Origin: Aquabacterium lacunae
GTDB taxonomy: Bacteria; Pseudomonadota; Gammaproteobacteria; Burkholderiales; Burkholderiaceae_C
Reading direction: 5' to 3'
Length of the DNA stretch: 64,000 nt
Assembly: GCF_004310865.1 (NCBI RefSeq)
Contig: NZ_SIXI01000001.1
Span: 744,001 to 808,000, forward strand
Part shown: positions 8,523 to 17,746 of the stretch, one piece after another
Layout of the letters: the number at the start of each line of letters is the position of its first letter
Numbering within the stretch: position 1 is the stretch's first letter
Program-made: the position numbers and the translations under genes
Notes under the pieces: generated by a model
Seen by the model: the letters and a program-made list of their open reading frames with translations, nothing else
Databases searched by the model: none
What the model was told of the DNA's origin: nothing

Positions 8523-10264
8523 GCCGACAGCCCCTTGATCATGTCCAGGATGCGACCGGTGGTGCGCTTCAGGTCGGCATCGATCTCGGCCAGCGGGCGC
8601 GGCGGCTTGAACACATAGAAGTGCCGGTTGAACGGAATCTCATAACCCACCTTGGTCTTGTCCGGGTCGATCCAGGCATCGGGTGCGTGGGGCAGCACCT
8701 CGCGCTTGAAATACGCGGCCACGTCTTCGGTCAGGGGCACGTTCTCGGTGTCGCGCAGGGCCGAATCAGGCTGTGGCTTGCCTTTTTGCTTGCCCTTCTC
8801 GCCCACCACCACCTTGCCCTCGGCATCGCGCAGCGGGCGCTCCACGGTGATGGTGTGGTAGCCAAAGGCCTCGTTGGCAAAGATGCGACTGATGGGCTTA
8901 CCCTCGTCGTCCGTGGCTTCTTCAAAGCGGCCAAACAGCTGGGTGATGTGGTCGATGTGGGCATCGCTCAGCTCTTTGCGCTTGCTGCCCAAGCTCTTGC
9001 GCAGCTTCTGCCACATGCCACTGGCATCGATCAATTGCACCTTGCCCTGGCGCGCCTTGGGCTTGCGGTTGCTGATGACCCAGATGTAGGTGCCAATGCC
9101 GGTGTTGTAGAACATGTCGTTGGGCAGGCCCACGATGGCCTCGACCAGGTCGTTCTCCAGCACGTAGCGGCGGATCTCGCTTTCGCCACTGCCCGCACCG
9201 CCCGTGAACAGGGGCGAGCCGTTGAGCACGATGCCGAAGCGGCTGCCACCGTCTTTGGCGGGGCGCATCTTGCTGAGCAGGTGCAGCAAGAACAGCATGG
9301 AGCCGTCTGACACGCGCGGCAGGCCGGGGCCAAAGCGGCCGTCGAAGCCGCGTTGCTCGTGCTCTTTGCGCACTTCCTTTTCGACCTTCTTCCACTCCAC
9401 GCCAAAGGGCGGGTTGGCCAGCATGTAGTCGAACTTCATGGTGGGGTGACCGTCGTCGCTCAGCGTGTTGCCAAAAGCGATGTTGGCCACGTCTTGCCCC
9501 TTGATGAGCATGTCGGCCTTGCAGATGGCGTGCGACTCGGGGTTCAGCTCCTGGCCGTACACCGTCAGGCGGGCCTGGTGGTTCAGCTCGGCCAGGTACT
9601 CACCGGCCACGCTGAGCATGCCGCCCGTGCCGGCGGTCGGGTCGTACAGGGTGCGCACCACGCCGGGCTTGGCCAGCACCTCGTCGTCTTCCACGAAGAT
9701 GAGGTTGACCATGAGGCGGATCACCTCGCGCGGGGTGAAGTGCTCCCCGGCGGTTTCGTTCGAGATTTCAGCGAACTTGCGGATCAGCTCTTCGAACACC
9801 AGGCCCATCTGCATGTTGCTGACGGCCTCGGGGTGCAGGTCGATCTGTGCGAACTTCTCGGCCACCTGGTAAAGCAGGCCAGCCTTAGCCAGGCGGTCGA
9901 CCTGGGCCTGGAATTCGAAGTGGTCGAAGATGTCGCGCACATCGGCTGAGAAGCCCTGCACGTAGGTGAACAGGTTGTGGGCGATGTTGTCGGGGTCACC
10001 CAGCAGCTTGGGCAGGTCCAGCTCGGATTGGTTGAAGAACTTCAGCCCGGTCTTTTTGAGCAGGAAGGGCTCGGGGTTCACGCCGAGTTTGGTCTTGGCT
10101 TCCTTCTCGGCCAGCACGGCGGGCTTGGTGGCTTCGAGCACGCAATCCAGCCTGCGCAGCACGGTGAATGGCAGGATGACCTTGCCGTAATCAGATTGCT
10201 TGTAGTCGCCACGGAGCAGGTCGGCGACGGACCAGATGAATGCGGAAAGTGCTTGTTGATTCAT
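8519..10264 (-). CDS. hsdM: Type I restriction-modification DNA methyltransferase subunit
   Basis: A 581-residue N6-adenine methyltransferase subunit. The N-terminal helical domain is typical ([20 protein letters not shown]). The SAM-binding motif I is [10 protein letters not shown] at about residue 214, and the catalytic motif IV is NPPFGVEW near residue 284. With HsdS it methylates the host recognition site. The gene starts with ATG at 10264 and is followed by hsdS with a 4-base overlap. The 71-base gap upstream to the unknown gene at 10336-11286 suggests one transcript from further upstream. All key motifs are present. Confidence 0.95.
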   Translation of the reverse strand: MNQQALSAFIWSVADLLRGDYKQSDYGKVILPFTVLRRLDCVLEATKPAVLAEKEAKTKLGVNPEPFLLKKTGLKFFNQSELDLPKLLGDPDNIAHNLFTYVQGFSADVRDIFDHFEFQAQVDRLAKAGLLYQVAEKFAQIDLHPEAVSNMQMGLVFEELIRKFAEISNETAGEHFTPREVIRLMVNLIFVEDDEVLAKPGVVRTLYDPTAGTGGMLSVAGEYLAELNHQARLTVYGQELNPESHAICKADMLIKGQDVANIAFGNTLSDDGHPTMKFDYMLANPPFGVEWKKVEKEVRKEHEQRGFDGRFGPGLPRVSDGSMLFLLHLLSKMRPAKDGGSRFGIVLNGSPLFTGGAGSGESEIRRYVLENDLVEAIVGLPNDMFYNTGIGTYIWVISNRKPKARQGKVQLIDASGMWQKLRKSLGSKRKELSDAHIDHITQLFGRFEEATDDEGKPISRIFANEAFGYHTITVERPLRDAEGKVVVGEKGKQKGKPQPDSALRDTENVPLTEDVAAYFKREVLPHAPDAWIDPDKTKVGYEIPFNRHFYVFKPPRPLAEIDADLKRTTGRILDMIKGLSA

Positions 10265-10335
10265 GTTTTTTCTTCATCGGGCACTGCACGGCAGCGCCTT
10301 GAAAGTATCGTGGATGTCAGGCTTCGCTCTGCGCT

Positions 10336-11286
10336 TCATGCCCTGTCAAATGCCTCCTGGCTGGCCTCGCGCCAGATGCTTCTGACCGCACTCTCCAGGC
10401 AGGCTTCAAGGTCATGCATGGTCCAGTCTGTTGGGTCATTCGATGTCTCGGCCCAGTCATCGCCAATGCCCGTTTGCAGCAAGGTGTCACCGTTCAGCAA
10501 CCAGTACGCCCACTGCGTGGCCGTAGGCAGAGCTTTGAACTCGGTGAAAACGGCATCCAGTACCTGGGCCTTCATTGCCTCGTTGACCAAGCTGGCTCCC
10601 CGGCATTCAGCCACCAGCTCACCCCACACATTGCTGACTTCACCCTGCGCTTCCAGCAACGCAGGCATTGAACGCAACCTTGATTTGGCTGCCCCGGCGA
10701 GATCCACGCCGCCGCACAACTCTTGCGCAAACAAAATCGCCAGACGCTTGAAATGTTCCGCCTGTACGGTCACCCCAGACACCTCTTGCTCGCGATCAAC
10801 CTGGGCTTCATGCAAGGCCACATCGGTCAGCACGTCTGCCATCTGGCGAAGCCTTTGCAGGCGATCCGGAATGAAAATTCCCAGGGTGTCGCCGAATGTC
10901 AGTTCACACCCCGGCTTCAAAAGTGCCGCGATGACTTCAGCAGGAAATTCGTGGCTGGGATGGTCACTGAAGTCGTAGTTGTCACCGCCGCACTGGGTGA
11001 TTTTTCCCAGATCGTCAACACGTCGCTCACACAATTTCCCTGCCTCATTTTCGAACTCCGTGACCTGTATAGCCCAGCCGGACACAGCCAATTCAGGTGT
11101 CACAGCAACCAGGCGGACCGAGATCACTGCGTCATCCACAAGGCCGGAAAACCGCTGTCGGATGGCCGGCAGCAGCTCGATCGCGCGCCCGTCGTAGCCA
11201 GTTTTCAAGCAGTCAGAGGGTAAAAGCCAGGGCCAAAAATCGAACGGTTCGGAGGCTTTTGGGGCGTCGGCGACGGTGGAATTCAT
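10336..11286 (-). CDS. Unknown protein at the head of the hsd operon
   Basis: About 316 residues if begun at the ATG at 11286 (MNSTVADAPKASEP); a longer frame reaches 11367 but adds a low-complexity leader. It is acidic and soluble, with no signal peptide or membrane helix, and I do not recognise the family. The first ~110 residues look like mixed alpha/beta (VISVRLVAVTPELAVSGWAIQV), the rest helical, with a C-terminal half rich in Ala and Leu. It lies 71 bases before hsdM on the same strand, so it is probably the first gene of the restriction operon. Proteins unique to such operons are often defence accessories, but this is context only. Confidence 0.7.
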   Translation of the reverse strand: MNSTVADAPKASEPFDFWPWLLPSDCLKTGYDGRAIELLPAIRQRFSGLVDDAVISVRLVAVTPELAVSGWAIQVTEFENEAGKLCERRVDDLGKITQCGGDNYDFSDHPSHEFPAEVIAALLKPGCELTFGDTLGIFIPDRLQRLRQMADVLTDVALHEAQVDREQEVSGVTVQAEHFKRLAILFAQELCGGVDLAGAAKSRLRSMPALLEAQGEVSNVWGELVAECRGASLVNEAMKAQVLDAVFTEFKALPTATQWAYWLLNGDTLLQTGIGDDWAETSNDPTDWTMHDLEACLESAVRSIWREASQEAFDRA

Positions 11287-12752
11287 GAAGAAAAGACCCG
11301 TTTTTTTTGATGCAAGGGGGGCCTTTTTTGACATGGCCAACCAGCCCGAAACCATGCCACATGACATCGATTTCCAGCCCCCCGGAGCAGGGGTACAGGG
11401 TCAAAAAAACACGGTTGGCGCAGCAGGGCACAGGGGGTGCCGATGGGTGAGGCTCGCCTGAAGGCAGCTTGACGCGAACGGAAATGTGCGACGGGCTGAA
11501 TGGATGACATGCAGGCATATAGTCAGCCAGCCCCTCGAGGCTGTGGGCTGCTGCCTAAGGTCAGCCAGCCCCTCGAGGCTGCATGACTCTACTCTAACGT
11601 CAGCAAGCCCCCCGACCCTGCGGTTCAGAACGTCCCCAAAAGGGTCCGTTGGGCGCCGGCAGTTGCGCCCCTCAGAACTCATTCATTTCGGTGGTCAGGC
11701 TCTTTCGTAGCAACGCTTGACGACCTTAAGGATGACGCCAATGATGTCTGAGATCCCGACGATAGCGCACAGCCAACGCACTCGCTGCACACTTCCCGGA
11801 AGCAGTGATCCGGGGGTTGCCAGAACTTCTGCGTGACGACTTCGCAGGCAACGGATCTGTTTCCGTTGCTGATCACGAGGTGACGCTTCGTCGCATCCAA
11901 AGCAGCGCTCGATACACCGCCTGGTGGGCGGCCGTTTCTCCACCAAGCCAGCACTCAAGGCACCCCCGTCACCAGGGACGCTCCGGGCTCACTGTGCACC
12001 CTGGATTGGGGAAATGGGAGGATCCTTGCAACAAATTCGAGCCCATGCGCTATACCGATTGCGAGACGGTTTTGAACGGGTTGTGCGGCGTACGGATCAA
12101 TCAGGCCATGGTCTGTAGGCCCGCTCAAACCTGCAGAGATTGACTCGAAGGTCATGGACACATCTGACATTTCGTGCGGCGCAAAACGTCTGTGCCTTCA
12201 TCGTTCCAAGCCGAAAAGGCCTGCGCAGGCGACTCAGCCGGGTGAGTCCGTCAACGCACTGGACCACGGGACGACCGGGCACTGAAACTGGCCAATCGTG
12301 GGAAGGAAACTTTGTGATTGAAGTGGTGACGAGCACTTGGCTTTGGCAAGGCTCGACAGGTGCATCATTGACGAGCATGCCGGGGAGGCCCTCCGGAGGT
12401 GCCCGATGGATGACGATGTTGAGGCATGGCGCACCTCCGGCCTGGTGGCGGTTGCTTAGGCGATGTGCGGAGCAAGACCAGGATCACTGCAGCTCTTCAA
12501 GGACATTTTTCGCTCCGACTGCGTATGGTTTTGCATGCCCTTGGTTGAACTCCCTGTGAATCACCTTTAGCTCGACAGACACCGATGAGTGTTCGACGAA
12601 GCTTGCTGAAGCGTAGGTGTGTGATTGGCGTGTCGGTTGGACTACAAAGGCGAACCTTAGAGACCTGCTCTTAGAAGAGCTCGATGATGAAGGGCGGCTA
12701 TGCAGCGGGAGCAGGCGTTGAGTGGATCAAAACTGAACGGCCGTTCTCAACC
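11287..12752. other. Gene-poor accessory stretch of about 1.5 kb
   Basis: No open frame here has a convincing start, codon use or family. A minus-strand frame at about 11695-11958 (88 residues, ending VGISDIIGVILKVVKRCYERA) is the best candidate for a small protein, at low confidence. The region contains A/T runs near 11297-11330 and a short triple repeat at 11522-11620. It probably holds the promoter of the hsd operon and debris from former insertions. Confidence 0.5.
11522..11620 (+). repeat. Three short direct repeats, 38-39 base period
   Basis: A 22-base unit beginning GTCAGCCAGCCCCTCGAGG occurs at 11522 and 11560 as identical copies. A third copy, diverged and beginning GTCAGCAAGCC, lies at 11599. 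The unit contains the near-palindrome CAGCC-CTCGAGGCTG. The spacers are only 16-17 bases and differ from each other. They could be iteron-like protein-binding sites or remnants of an element end. Confidence 0.6.
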
Positions 12753-14684
12753 TTATTGTTGAGCGGGGTCGTAAGCAATAGCTGTTTCGATCCGTGTTTT
12801 GAGCTCCGGGGCTACGGTGTAGCCGCTCGGAATGACGAGAGAGTTCAGAAGCGCATCGTCAAAATTTTCGGCCTTGATCACAGTTTTTAGCGAAGCAAGC
12901 AACTTCTTGCCCTTTACCGTACTTGGCGAAGGGCCGCCTGCTGCTTGCCACATTGCTTCGGCATCCGGGGATCCTCCGTTCGGCCAGACAACCCGAACGA
13001 CATTCTTTCTTTTTTCGAGAAAGGTGTCGCGTGCCTTGGCTACCTTCTTCGCAGCGACATCTCGCCATTCCTCGGCCACCTCAACAGAAACACCATAGAG
13101 TGCGGATAGGTATCCGGCCTGACAGAAATATGCCTCGATGTCGGAGCCAACAGTGACCCAGGGGAACACCCCTGGCGTCTTGAAGCTTGTCGTCCACCGG
13201 TCAGCCTCTTCAGCGGTCATGAAATCACCGTCTCGATGCAGCAGCGCTCGACTTTTGAGCTTCCCGTCCAACAAGAGTCCTGTAAGAAATTTGTCCCGCG
13301 GCAGATTGTCAATTCCGAAGCATCTACAGACTGCAATCTGCCGAGAAAGCTCCGGCCACTGTCTGAGTACTGCCCGAAGCGGCTTATCGTCCTCATCTTC
13401 CACGAAAAAGAGCGCTGCTTTGTCAAGCCCGCCCCACCCGAGCAGTCGTCGAATCACCTCGTCATCTTCTGTTTCAACGACCCCGCTCTTCATCCAAACG
13501 AGCTTGGCTGCAGGACTCGCGGCTCGAACGATATGGGGGCTATGGGTCGTTAGAACTACCTGAGTGTTATATTCGAGCGCTGCTCTTTCGAGTGTTTCAA
13601 TAAGGCGCTCTTGCTTGTTTGGGTGAAGGTGTGCATCGGGCTCGTCGATGAGCATCACCTTGGGTTCAAACAGGATGAGATAAGCGAAGATTTGAACGAC
13701 TTGGAGCACGCCGGTGGCTGCGGTTTCCAGTGGGCGGCTGTAATCGACTAGGTCGTCAGTCCTCAGAGTTGCCGAAATATGATAGTCCTCGCGCTCATCG
13801 AATGCGACGTTGACTTCGACACCTGGATGGACTTGATTTACTAGTGTGTTGAGCTTGGCAAGCCTTGCGAGCCCTTGGCTATCATCCGCCTCACCCTGCC
13901 TGCGGCTACGAAGATTAAGAAGGATATTGCGCAGAACGCCGCCTGCATCACCGCTAGCTGCCTGCCGGCGCAGCGTCGGTTGCGCAAGGATAGATTCCTT
14001 CTCAGATAGGCCCGCTAGGCCAGGTATATAGGTCGTGACGAACTGAAATCGTTGCTTATATGGTGTGACAGCGCCGCCGCCATCCATATATGCCGTAATT
14101 CCACCCCGATTTCTCGCGGCACGAATGCGGACTGTTGCTTGATTGGACTCCTCGCCGGTCGGGCGATGAGCAAACACAACTTCTACAGCATTCGAAGTTG
14201 AGTCAGATTTGAGTTCCCCATTGTTGAGCGTTGTGAGCGGCTCGCTTGAAGGAACGTAATCGAGCCGTTCAAAAGAAATCATCTCCTTCGTATTCTTCGG
14301 CAATACATAGCTGGCCGCTCGCGCAGCCCAGTGGATTGCTTGAAGCACTGACGACTTTCCACAACCATTTGGCCCAACGAGGATGGTGACGCCATCAAGG
14401 GGGATAGTCGCCTCCTTAACTGCCTTGAATCGCCTGACGGTTATCGACTCCAGTGGGGTCCACCGGCGCGCGCGAACAGATCGAGTGTCAGCAATTTCAA
14501 CTATCGGAGGAGGAGAAGTCGAAAAACCGACTTCTGCGAATTGCTGACTGCCCCCAGTAAGTGTGACATCGTCGGGAACTGTTGCGACAAGGCCCTCCGC
14601 TCTCGCAAGGCCTACTGCTTCGCTTTGCTCCGAAGAACCTTCGTCAATAGGTTTCTCTGCTCCTTGATTGCTTTCATTGTTCAT
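12753..14684 (-). CDS. AAA (ABC-type) ATPase fused to a TOPRIM-like nuclease domain
   Basis: A 643-residue protein. After a low-complexity N-terminal ~75 residues, the ATPase begins with ITVRRFKAVKEATIPLDGVTI, Walker A GPNGCGKSS near residue 110 and a bipartite helical insert. It ends with Walker B VMLIDEPDAHLHP near residue 345 and the H-loop LTTHSPHIV. The C-terminal domain has VEDEDDKPLRAVL (the TOPRIM glutamate) and LLHRDGDF (the DxD pair), then SDIEAYF, a feature also seen in DUF4435-like TOPRIM proteins. Related ATPase-TOPRIM proteins (OLD nucleases, PARIS AriA/AriB) defend against phages. Here both modules are in one chain, next to a restriction operon, so an anti-phage role is likely but inferred. 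Confidence 0.75.
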   Translation of the reverse strand: MNNESNQGAEKPIDEGSSEQSEAVGLARAEGLVATVPDDVTLTGGSQQFAEVGFSTSPPPIVEIADTRSVRARRWTPLESITVRRFKAVKEATIPLDGVTILVGPNGCGKSSVLQAIHWAARAASYVLPKNTKEMISFERLDYVPSSEPLTTLNNGELKSDSTSNAVEVVFAHRPTGEESNQATVRIRAARNRGGITAYMDGGGAVTPYKQRFQFVTTYIPGLAGLSEKESILAQPTLRRQAASGDAGGVLRNILLNLRSRRQGEADDSQGLARLAKLNTLVNQVHPGVEVNVAFDEREDYHISATLRTDDLVDYSRPLETAATGVLQVVQIFAYLILFEPKVMLIDEPDAHLHPNKQERLIETLERAALEYNTQVVLTTHSPHIVRAASPAAKLVWMKSGVVETEDDEVIRRLLGWGGLDKAALFFVEDEDDKPLRAVLRQWPELSRQIAVCRCFGIDNLPRDKFLTGLLLDGKLKSRALLHRDGDFMTAEEADRWTTSFKTPGVFPWVTVGSDIEAYFCQAGYLSALYGVSVEVAEEWRDVAAKKVAKARDTFLEKRKNVVRVVWPNGGSPDAEAMWQAAGGPSPSTVKGKKLLASLKTVIKAENFDDALLNSLVIPSGYTVAPELKTRIETAIAYDPAQQ

Positions 14685-14881
14685 TTTTCTATTCTTGCAC
14701 GGTTCTGGCGATTGGGTCTTATCAGTGGAGGGGCCCTGTGACCGCTTTCAGCCTTGAGCTGCCCTTGCTCGGTGAGTGGCTCTTCTGCAGCGGGTGCTCC
14801 TAGCAAATCACGAGATGAGTACAAATGCAAAATCGGGGCAAAAATGCGAGTTGATTGCTTACATCCCAAACCCGAAGAGCT

Positions 14882-15178
14882 TTAGCTTCTCTGCTGAAGC
14901 TCGAGTCGGATCTCTTCGGTAAGTCCTGACACCTCTGACGAACGATGCCGATACTCGGCTGTCACCTGCTCTTGGCTCTTATTGGCGAGGAAGAAAAGCT
15001 TTTCTGCTGCATCCCTGAGCAGACGGACTAGCTTCGAGCTTTGATCGAGATCGTTTGACCGTACCCAACGGTCTAATGCCCCACCTGACATCCCGTAGAG
15101 CTCCTCGCTCCAGCGCACACTGTTCACCGCGCGAAGGATCTCCCGCTGAGCGGCAATTCGATTGTTGAACTCAGTCAT
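14882..15178 (-). CDS. Small helical protein of the pentapeptide/nucleotidyltransferase module
   Basis: A 98-residue, highly charged and apparently fully helical protein with no recognised family, signal peptide or membrane segment. Its ATG (15178) overlaps the nucleotidyltransferase stop as ATGA, so it is translated with that gene. The middle section (SSKLVRLLRDAAEKLFFLANKSQEQ) suggests a helical bundle or coiled coil. By position it is the third gene of a three-gene set and might be a partner or antidote of the nucleotidyltransferase. Nothing in the sequence proves this. Confidence 0.7.
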   Translation of the reverse strand: MTEFNNRIAAQREILRAVNSVRWSEELYGMSGGALDRWVRSNDLDQSSKLVRLLRDAAEKLFFLANKSQEQVTAEYRHRSSEVSGLTEEIRLELQQRS

Positions 15179-15798
15179 GCTGTCACCTCAGCAAGCAGTT
15201 GAGCCATCCAACCTTGGATGGGCGTAGCTCCCCGAAGCGCAAGCATAACCTCTTCGTTCGACAACGCGTCGCCAATGCCGCGCGTAGACAGAATCCTTGC
15301 GCGCCTGAGCACGTCAAAGACCCCTTCGTCCAAGTAGAGAGGCGCATCAATTAGCAGCGGTGAGCTTCTTGAGAAGACCGGTCGACCACGCCACAGCGAA
15401 TAGCAGGTGGCAAAGTTTCTGATACCCAGAAACATGCAAGACAGATTAAATGTGGCGTTCACGCGGGTCTCGGACAACTGATCAAGTGACTCGGAAAATA
15501 GGCTGGCAAACTTTTTGCAATCTTCCGCACCAGCCCCGTAGGCCGCAGGCGCCCCTAGTGACTTGATGAAGTCGACGCCGTCGGACGAGAACAGGAGTCG
15601 AGACTCCAAGTGCAGGTGCCAAGCGAACGGGTTTCCCTCTGTCCACAATTCTCGCAGTCGTTCATGCTGATACACCGAAAACTTGTTTACATCAACATCA
15701 GGACTTGGCCCAGTGACACAGGCTAGTAGGTCGACGTCGGACGATCTATCAATCTCTCCGCGGCAAATCGAGCCGAAGGCGTAAAAATGCATGATCAT
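15175..15798 (-). CDS. MNT/Pol-beta-type nucleotidyltransferase
   Basis: Starting at the ATG at 15798, which overlaps the stop of the pentapeptide gene as ATGA, the protein has 207 residues. Near the start it has FYAFGSICRGEIDRSSDVDL, a full GSxxRG...SDxD nucleotidyltransferase signature with the metal-binding pair Asp21 and Asp23; a third acidic residue may be the Glu in HLHLES. The remainder is helical (a substrate-binding or HEPN-like arrangement) but lacks the RxxxxH of HEPN RNases. A longer frame to 15948 would add a plausible helix (YTVDRLVAAYCIASEAL), so the start is not settled. It would transfer a nucleotide to a protein, RNA or small molecule; the target is unknown. Confidence 0.75.
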   Translation of the reverse strand: MIMHFYAFGSICRGEIDRSSDVDLLACVTGPSPDVDVNKFSVYQHERLRELWTEGNPFAWHLHLESRLLFSSDGVDFIKSLGAPAAYGAGAEDCKKFASLFSESLDQLSETRVNATFNLSCMFLGIRNFATCYSLWRGRPVFSRSSPLLIDAPLYLDEGVFDVLRRARILSTRGIGDALSNEEVMLALRGATPIQGWMAQLLAEVTA

Positions 15799-16643
15799 CG
15801 ACGGCCAAAGCGCTTCACTAGCAATGCAGTAAGCAGCGACAAGGCGATCAACCGTGTAGCGACGATCATTGATGCAGCAGCAGTCGTGTGGGAGGGTCTG
15901 GGGAGTGTGCCAAGGAAGATTGCCGGGGCGACTTTTAAGCTCTCCCAATAATCTTGGATCGTCGCCGAGCCATTGATCGCATTGGCGTCATAGATTGCAA
16001 TGATCAGTATCGCGATTAGGATCGTCCGCAGCAGCCTGGGGATGCTCTCACCATTCCCCCAGATGCAATGAAGCGCCCAGAACTCGACCCAAACCAGGAA
16101 CTGCCGAACCCGCATAAGTCCAGGGTATTTCTTCCGGTAGAAATCATCCTCGGATCGCCAAGACTGGAGCAGATGGCGTGATGTAGCATGGAGTTCCTGC
16201 GTGATCGCTTCATTTACGGCCTTCGCGTCGCCAATCTGCTGGAAGTTCATTCGTAAAGATCGCGCGAAGCGCATTTTGAGGTTTTCTTCTGGCGGTGCCC
16301 AAACAGTCAGTATGTCGGAGTCGATTTGGCAGCGCTCGAAGGTCGCGTAGTCAAACCTAGAGCCGGGGAAGCTCGACTGATGAAAGTTGGAGCCGATGAA
16401 TCGACACCCCGTGAAGTTGCACGAGTCGAATACGCAACTGCGCAAATAACAGCCGTCGAACACGCTGTGCTCAAAAGACACGTTCTTGAACGTTATCTTG
16501 CGCCCATTGAGGCGGGTAAAGTTTTTGTACTTAAACGCAAGGGGTTCGTCTTGGACGTTTTTAGGGACGTAGTAGTCGGTGATAGTCTGCCTGTTGCCCA
16601 GCGACAAGTGTGTGGGAGTCGTTGGAGAGGTGTCGTCTGCCAT
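15795..16643 (-). CDS. Pentapeptide-repeat protein with two C-terminal membrane helices
   Basis: A 282-residue protein from the ATG at 16643; an upstream TTG at 16712 is less likely. Residues ~50-107 form about eleven pentapeptide repeats (VFDGC, VFDSC, CRFIG, SNFHQ, SRFDY), which fold as a square beta-helix. A helical linker follows. IWGNGESIPRLLR then leads into a membrane helix (~206-219), a hydrophobic re-entrant-like segment (APAIFLGTL, ~239-247) and a second membrane helix (~258-276). The layout resembles pentapeptide proteins with a two-helix ion-channel domain, but no TVGYGD potassium filter is visible. It is the first gene of a module with overlapping stop/start codons and could act at the inner membrane as an effector. 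Confidence 0.75.
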   Translation of the reverse strand: MADDTSPTTPTHLSLGNRQTITDYYVPKNVQDEPLAFKYKNFTRLNGRKITFKNVSFEHSVFDGCYLRSCVFDSCNFTGCRFIGSNFHQSSFPGSRFDYATFERCQIDSDILTVWAPPEENLKMRFARSLRMNFQQIGDAKAVNEAITQELHATSRHLLQSWRSEDDFYRKKYPGLMRVRQFLVWVEFWALHCIWGNGESIPRLLRTILIAILIIAIYDANAINGSATIQDYWESLKVAPAIFLGTLPRPSHTTAAASMIVATRLIALSLLTALLVKRFGRR

Positions 16644-16976
16644 CGTGTTCTCGCAAGGGTGGTGGTCAACAAACGCACGAGCCGCGTGTCTTTGCGATCG
16701 GGTAACGATCAAGTGCTTTATATGTGCTCATTATCATCTCCCTAGACTTGGGTTGCTATATGTTGCTCGCTGCGTTTCGGTCAACCTGTCGTTGATCGCA
16801 CCGTAACCACAATAACAAATCAAATGCCCGGCCACCAAGGTATAGCGGGATCTATGGTGTCGACCGTCCGGTCATGGTCGCTGCTGACATTCGGGTCAAT
16901 GCGCGCGAGTGACTCAGTTCAGCCTTCAAGCGACATGGCCGTTGCTTTGGCAACCGAGGAGCTTGCTTTCTGTGCG
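16644..16976. other. Intergenic region with a short inverted repeat
   Basis: It lies between the antitoxin-like gene and the pentapeptide gene, both on the minus strand, and should contain the promoter of the three-gene module. A small perfect inverted repeat GATCG-N5-CGATC sits at 16696-16710, about 50 bases upstream of the pentapeptide start, and could be an operator. The rest shows no gene. Confidence 0.4.
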
Positions 16977-17444
16977 CTACTTCTTCCTGGCACCACAGCG
17001 TGCGATGGCGGCGTTCATGTCTTCAACTGAGACTCGCTTGGAGGACCGACCAAACATGCCCTTGAGGTTCCTAATCTCCGCAAGGCCATTGGAAGAGTCT
17101 CGCTCTTGAACAGGCATCTTTTCAGCTTCGCGCATCAAACTATCGCTAGCATGGCTCCCAGCCATCATGAGAATGGCCATGACTTTGCTAAGCCCATCGG
17201 GGTTCCGCACTGCGTCTTCAGGGCAAATTCCATTGAGCTGAGGATGTGGCGTTTCCAGCCAGTCCCGCACCCGCTCCCAAGATTGGAAGGCTGCGAATGC
17301 GGCCTGATCCAGTGCCGTCAAGCACTCATAGTCAGGGCTACCGAACTCGCGGCCAACCGGAGCTTTGTCTAGCCAAGCTTGCTCTTCATCTGAAGCCTGG
17401 TGCTGCGGCGTCGATGTGTGTTTCGGCTCAGTGTCTTTGGGCAT
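16977..17444 (-). CDS. Antitoxin-like protein (ParS/MbcA-type core, AbrB-antitoxin-like tail)
   Basis: A 155-residue protein. Residues ~60-95 (WLETPHPQLNGICPEDAV...DGLSKVMAILM) resemble the DUF2384/ParS-MbcA motif, in which a WL..P...L.G..P.dl element contacts the toxin. The last ~30 residues (IRNLKGMFGRSSKRVSVEDMNAAIA) resemble the toxin-binding tail of VapB/AbrB-type antitoxins, where LKG...kpvsieeMn.AI is common. No RES, PIN or other toxin gene is adjacent, so it may be an orphan antitoxin or one acting on a distant toxin. Both similarities are judged by eye and are weak enough to need profile confirmation. Confidence 0.45.
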   Translation of the reverse strand: MPKDTEPKHTSTPQHQASDEEQAWLDKAPVGREFGSPDYECLTALDQAAFAAFQSWERVRDWLETPHPQLNGICPEDAVRNPDGLSKVMAILMMAGSHASDSLMREAEKMPVQERDSSNGLAEIRNLKGMFGRSSKRVSVEDMNAAIARCGARKK

Positions 17445-17746
17445 ATCCCGATACTACTTGCACAACACTTCCGATAGCTACGAAGAATGCATCGCTCTGG
17501 CTCATCAGAGTTCTAATTGAGGCACCAATGGATGGCGGTTCTGCAGCGGTTGCGGTCATTCAAGTTGAATGACCGAATGACCGCTTCCGACCCAATCCAG
17601 TCTGTCGAGGAGTTGAGAAGCAGTCGCTGCCGACGGCGGCGACCGATGAAGATGCCCTGCGTTTCGGTGCCAGTCAGCGTCTTGCGGCCCGCGCGGACGA
17701 GCCTTTATCGGTGGGGATGCACCACAGATTCCACCCACCTGAAGTT
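17445..17746. other. Junction between the accessory island and the sulfite oxidation block
   Basis: About 300 bases without a gene. GC rises sharply to the right of it. It contains a perfect 11-base inverted repeat (17553-17575), followed directly by a second copy of AATGACCG. It may be the boundary of an insertion. Confidence 0.45.
17553..17575. repeat. Perfect 11+1+11 palindrome
   Basis: CGGTCATTCAA at 17553-17563 and its exact complement at 17565-17575 flank one G. The last 8 bases, AATGACCG, repeat immediately at 17576-17583. There is no T tract, so it is more like an operator or recombination site than an intrinsic terminator. Confidence 0.7.

Noticed and set aside
11522..11620. Possible mini-CRISPR
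   Set aside because: Only three units, spacers of 16-17 bases and a diverged third copy; no cas genes nearby.
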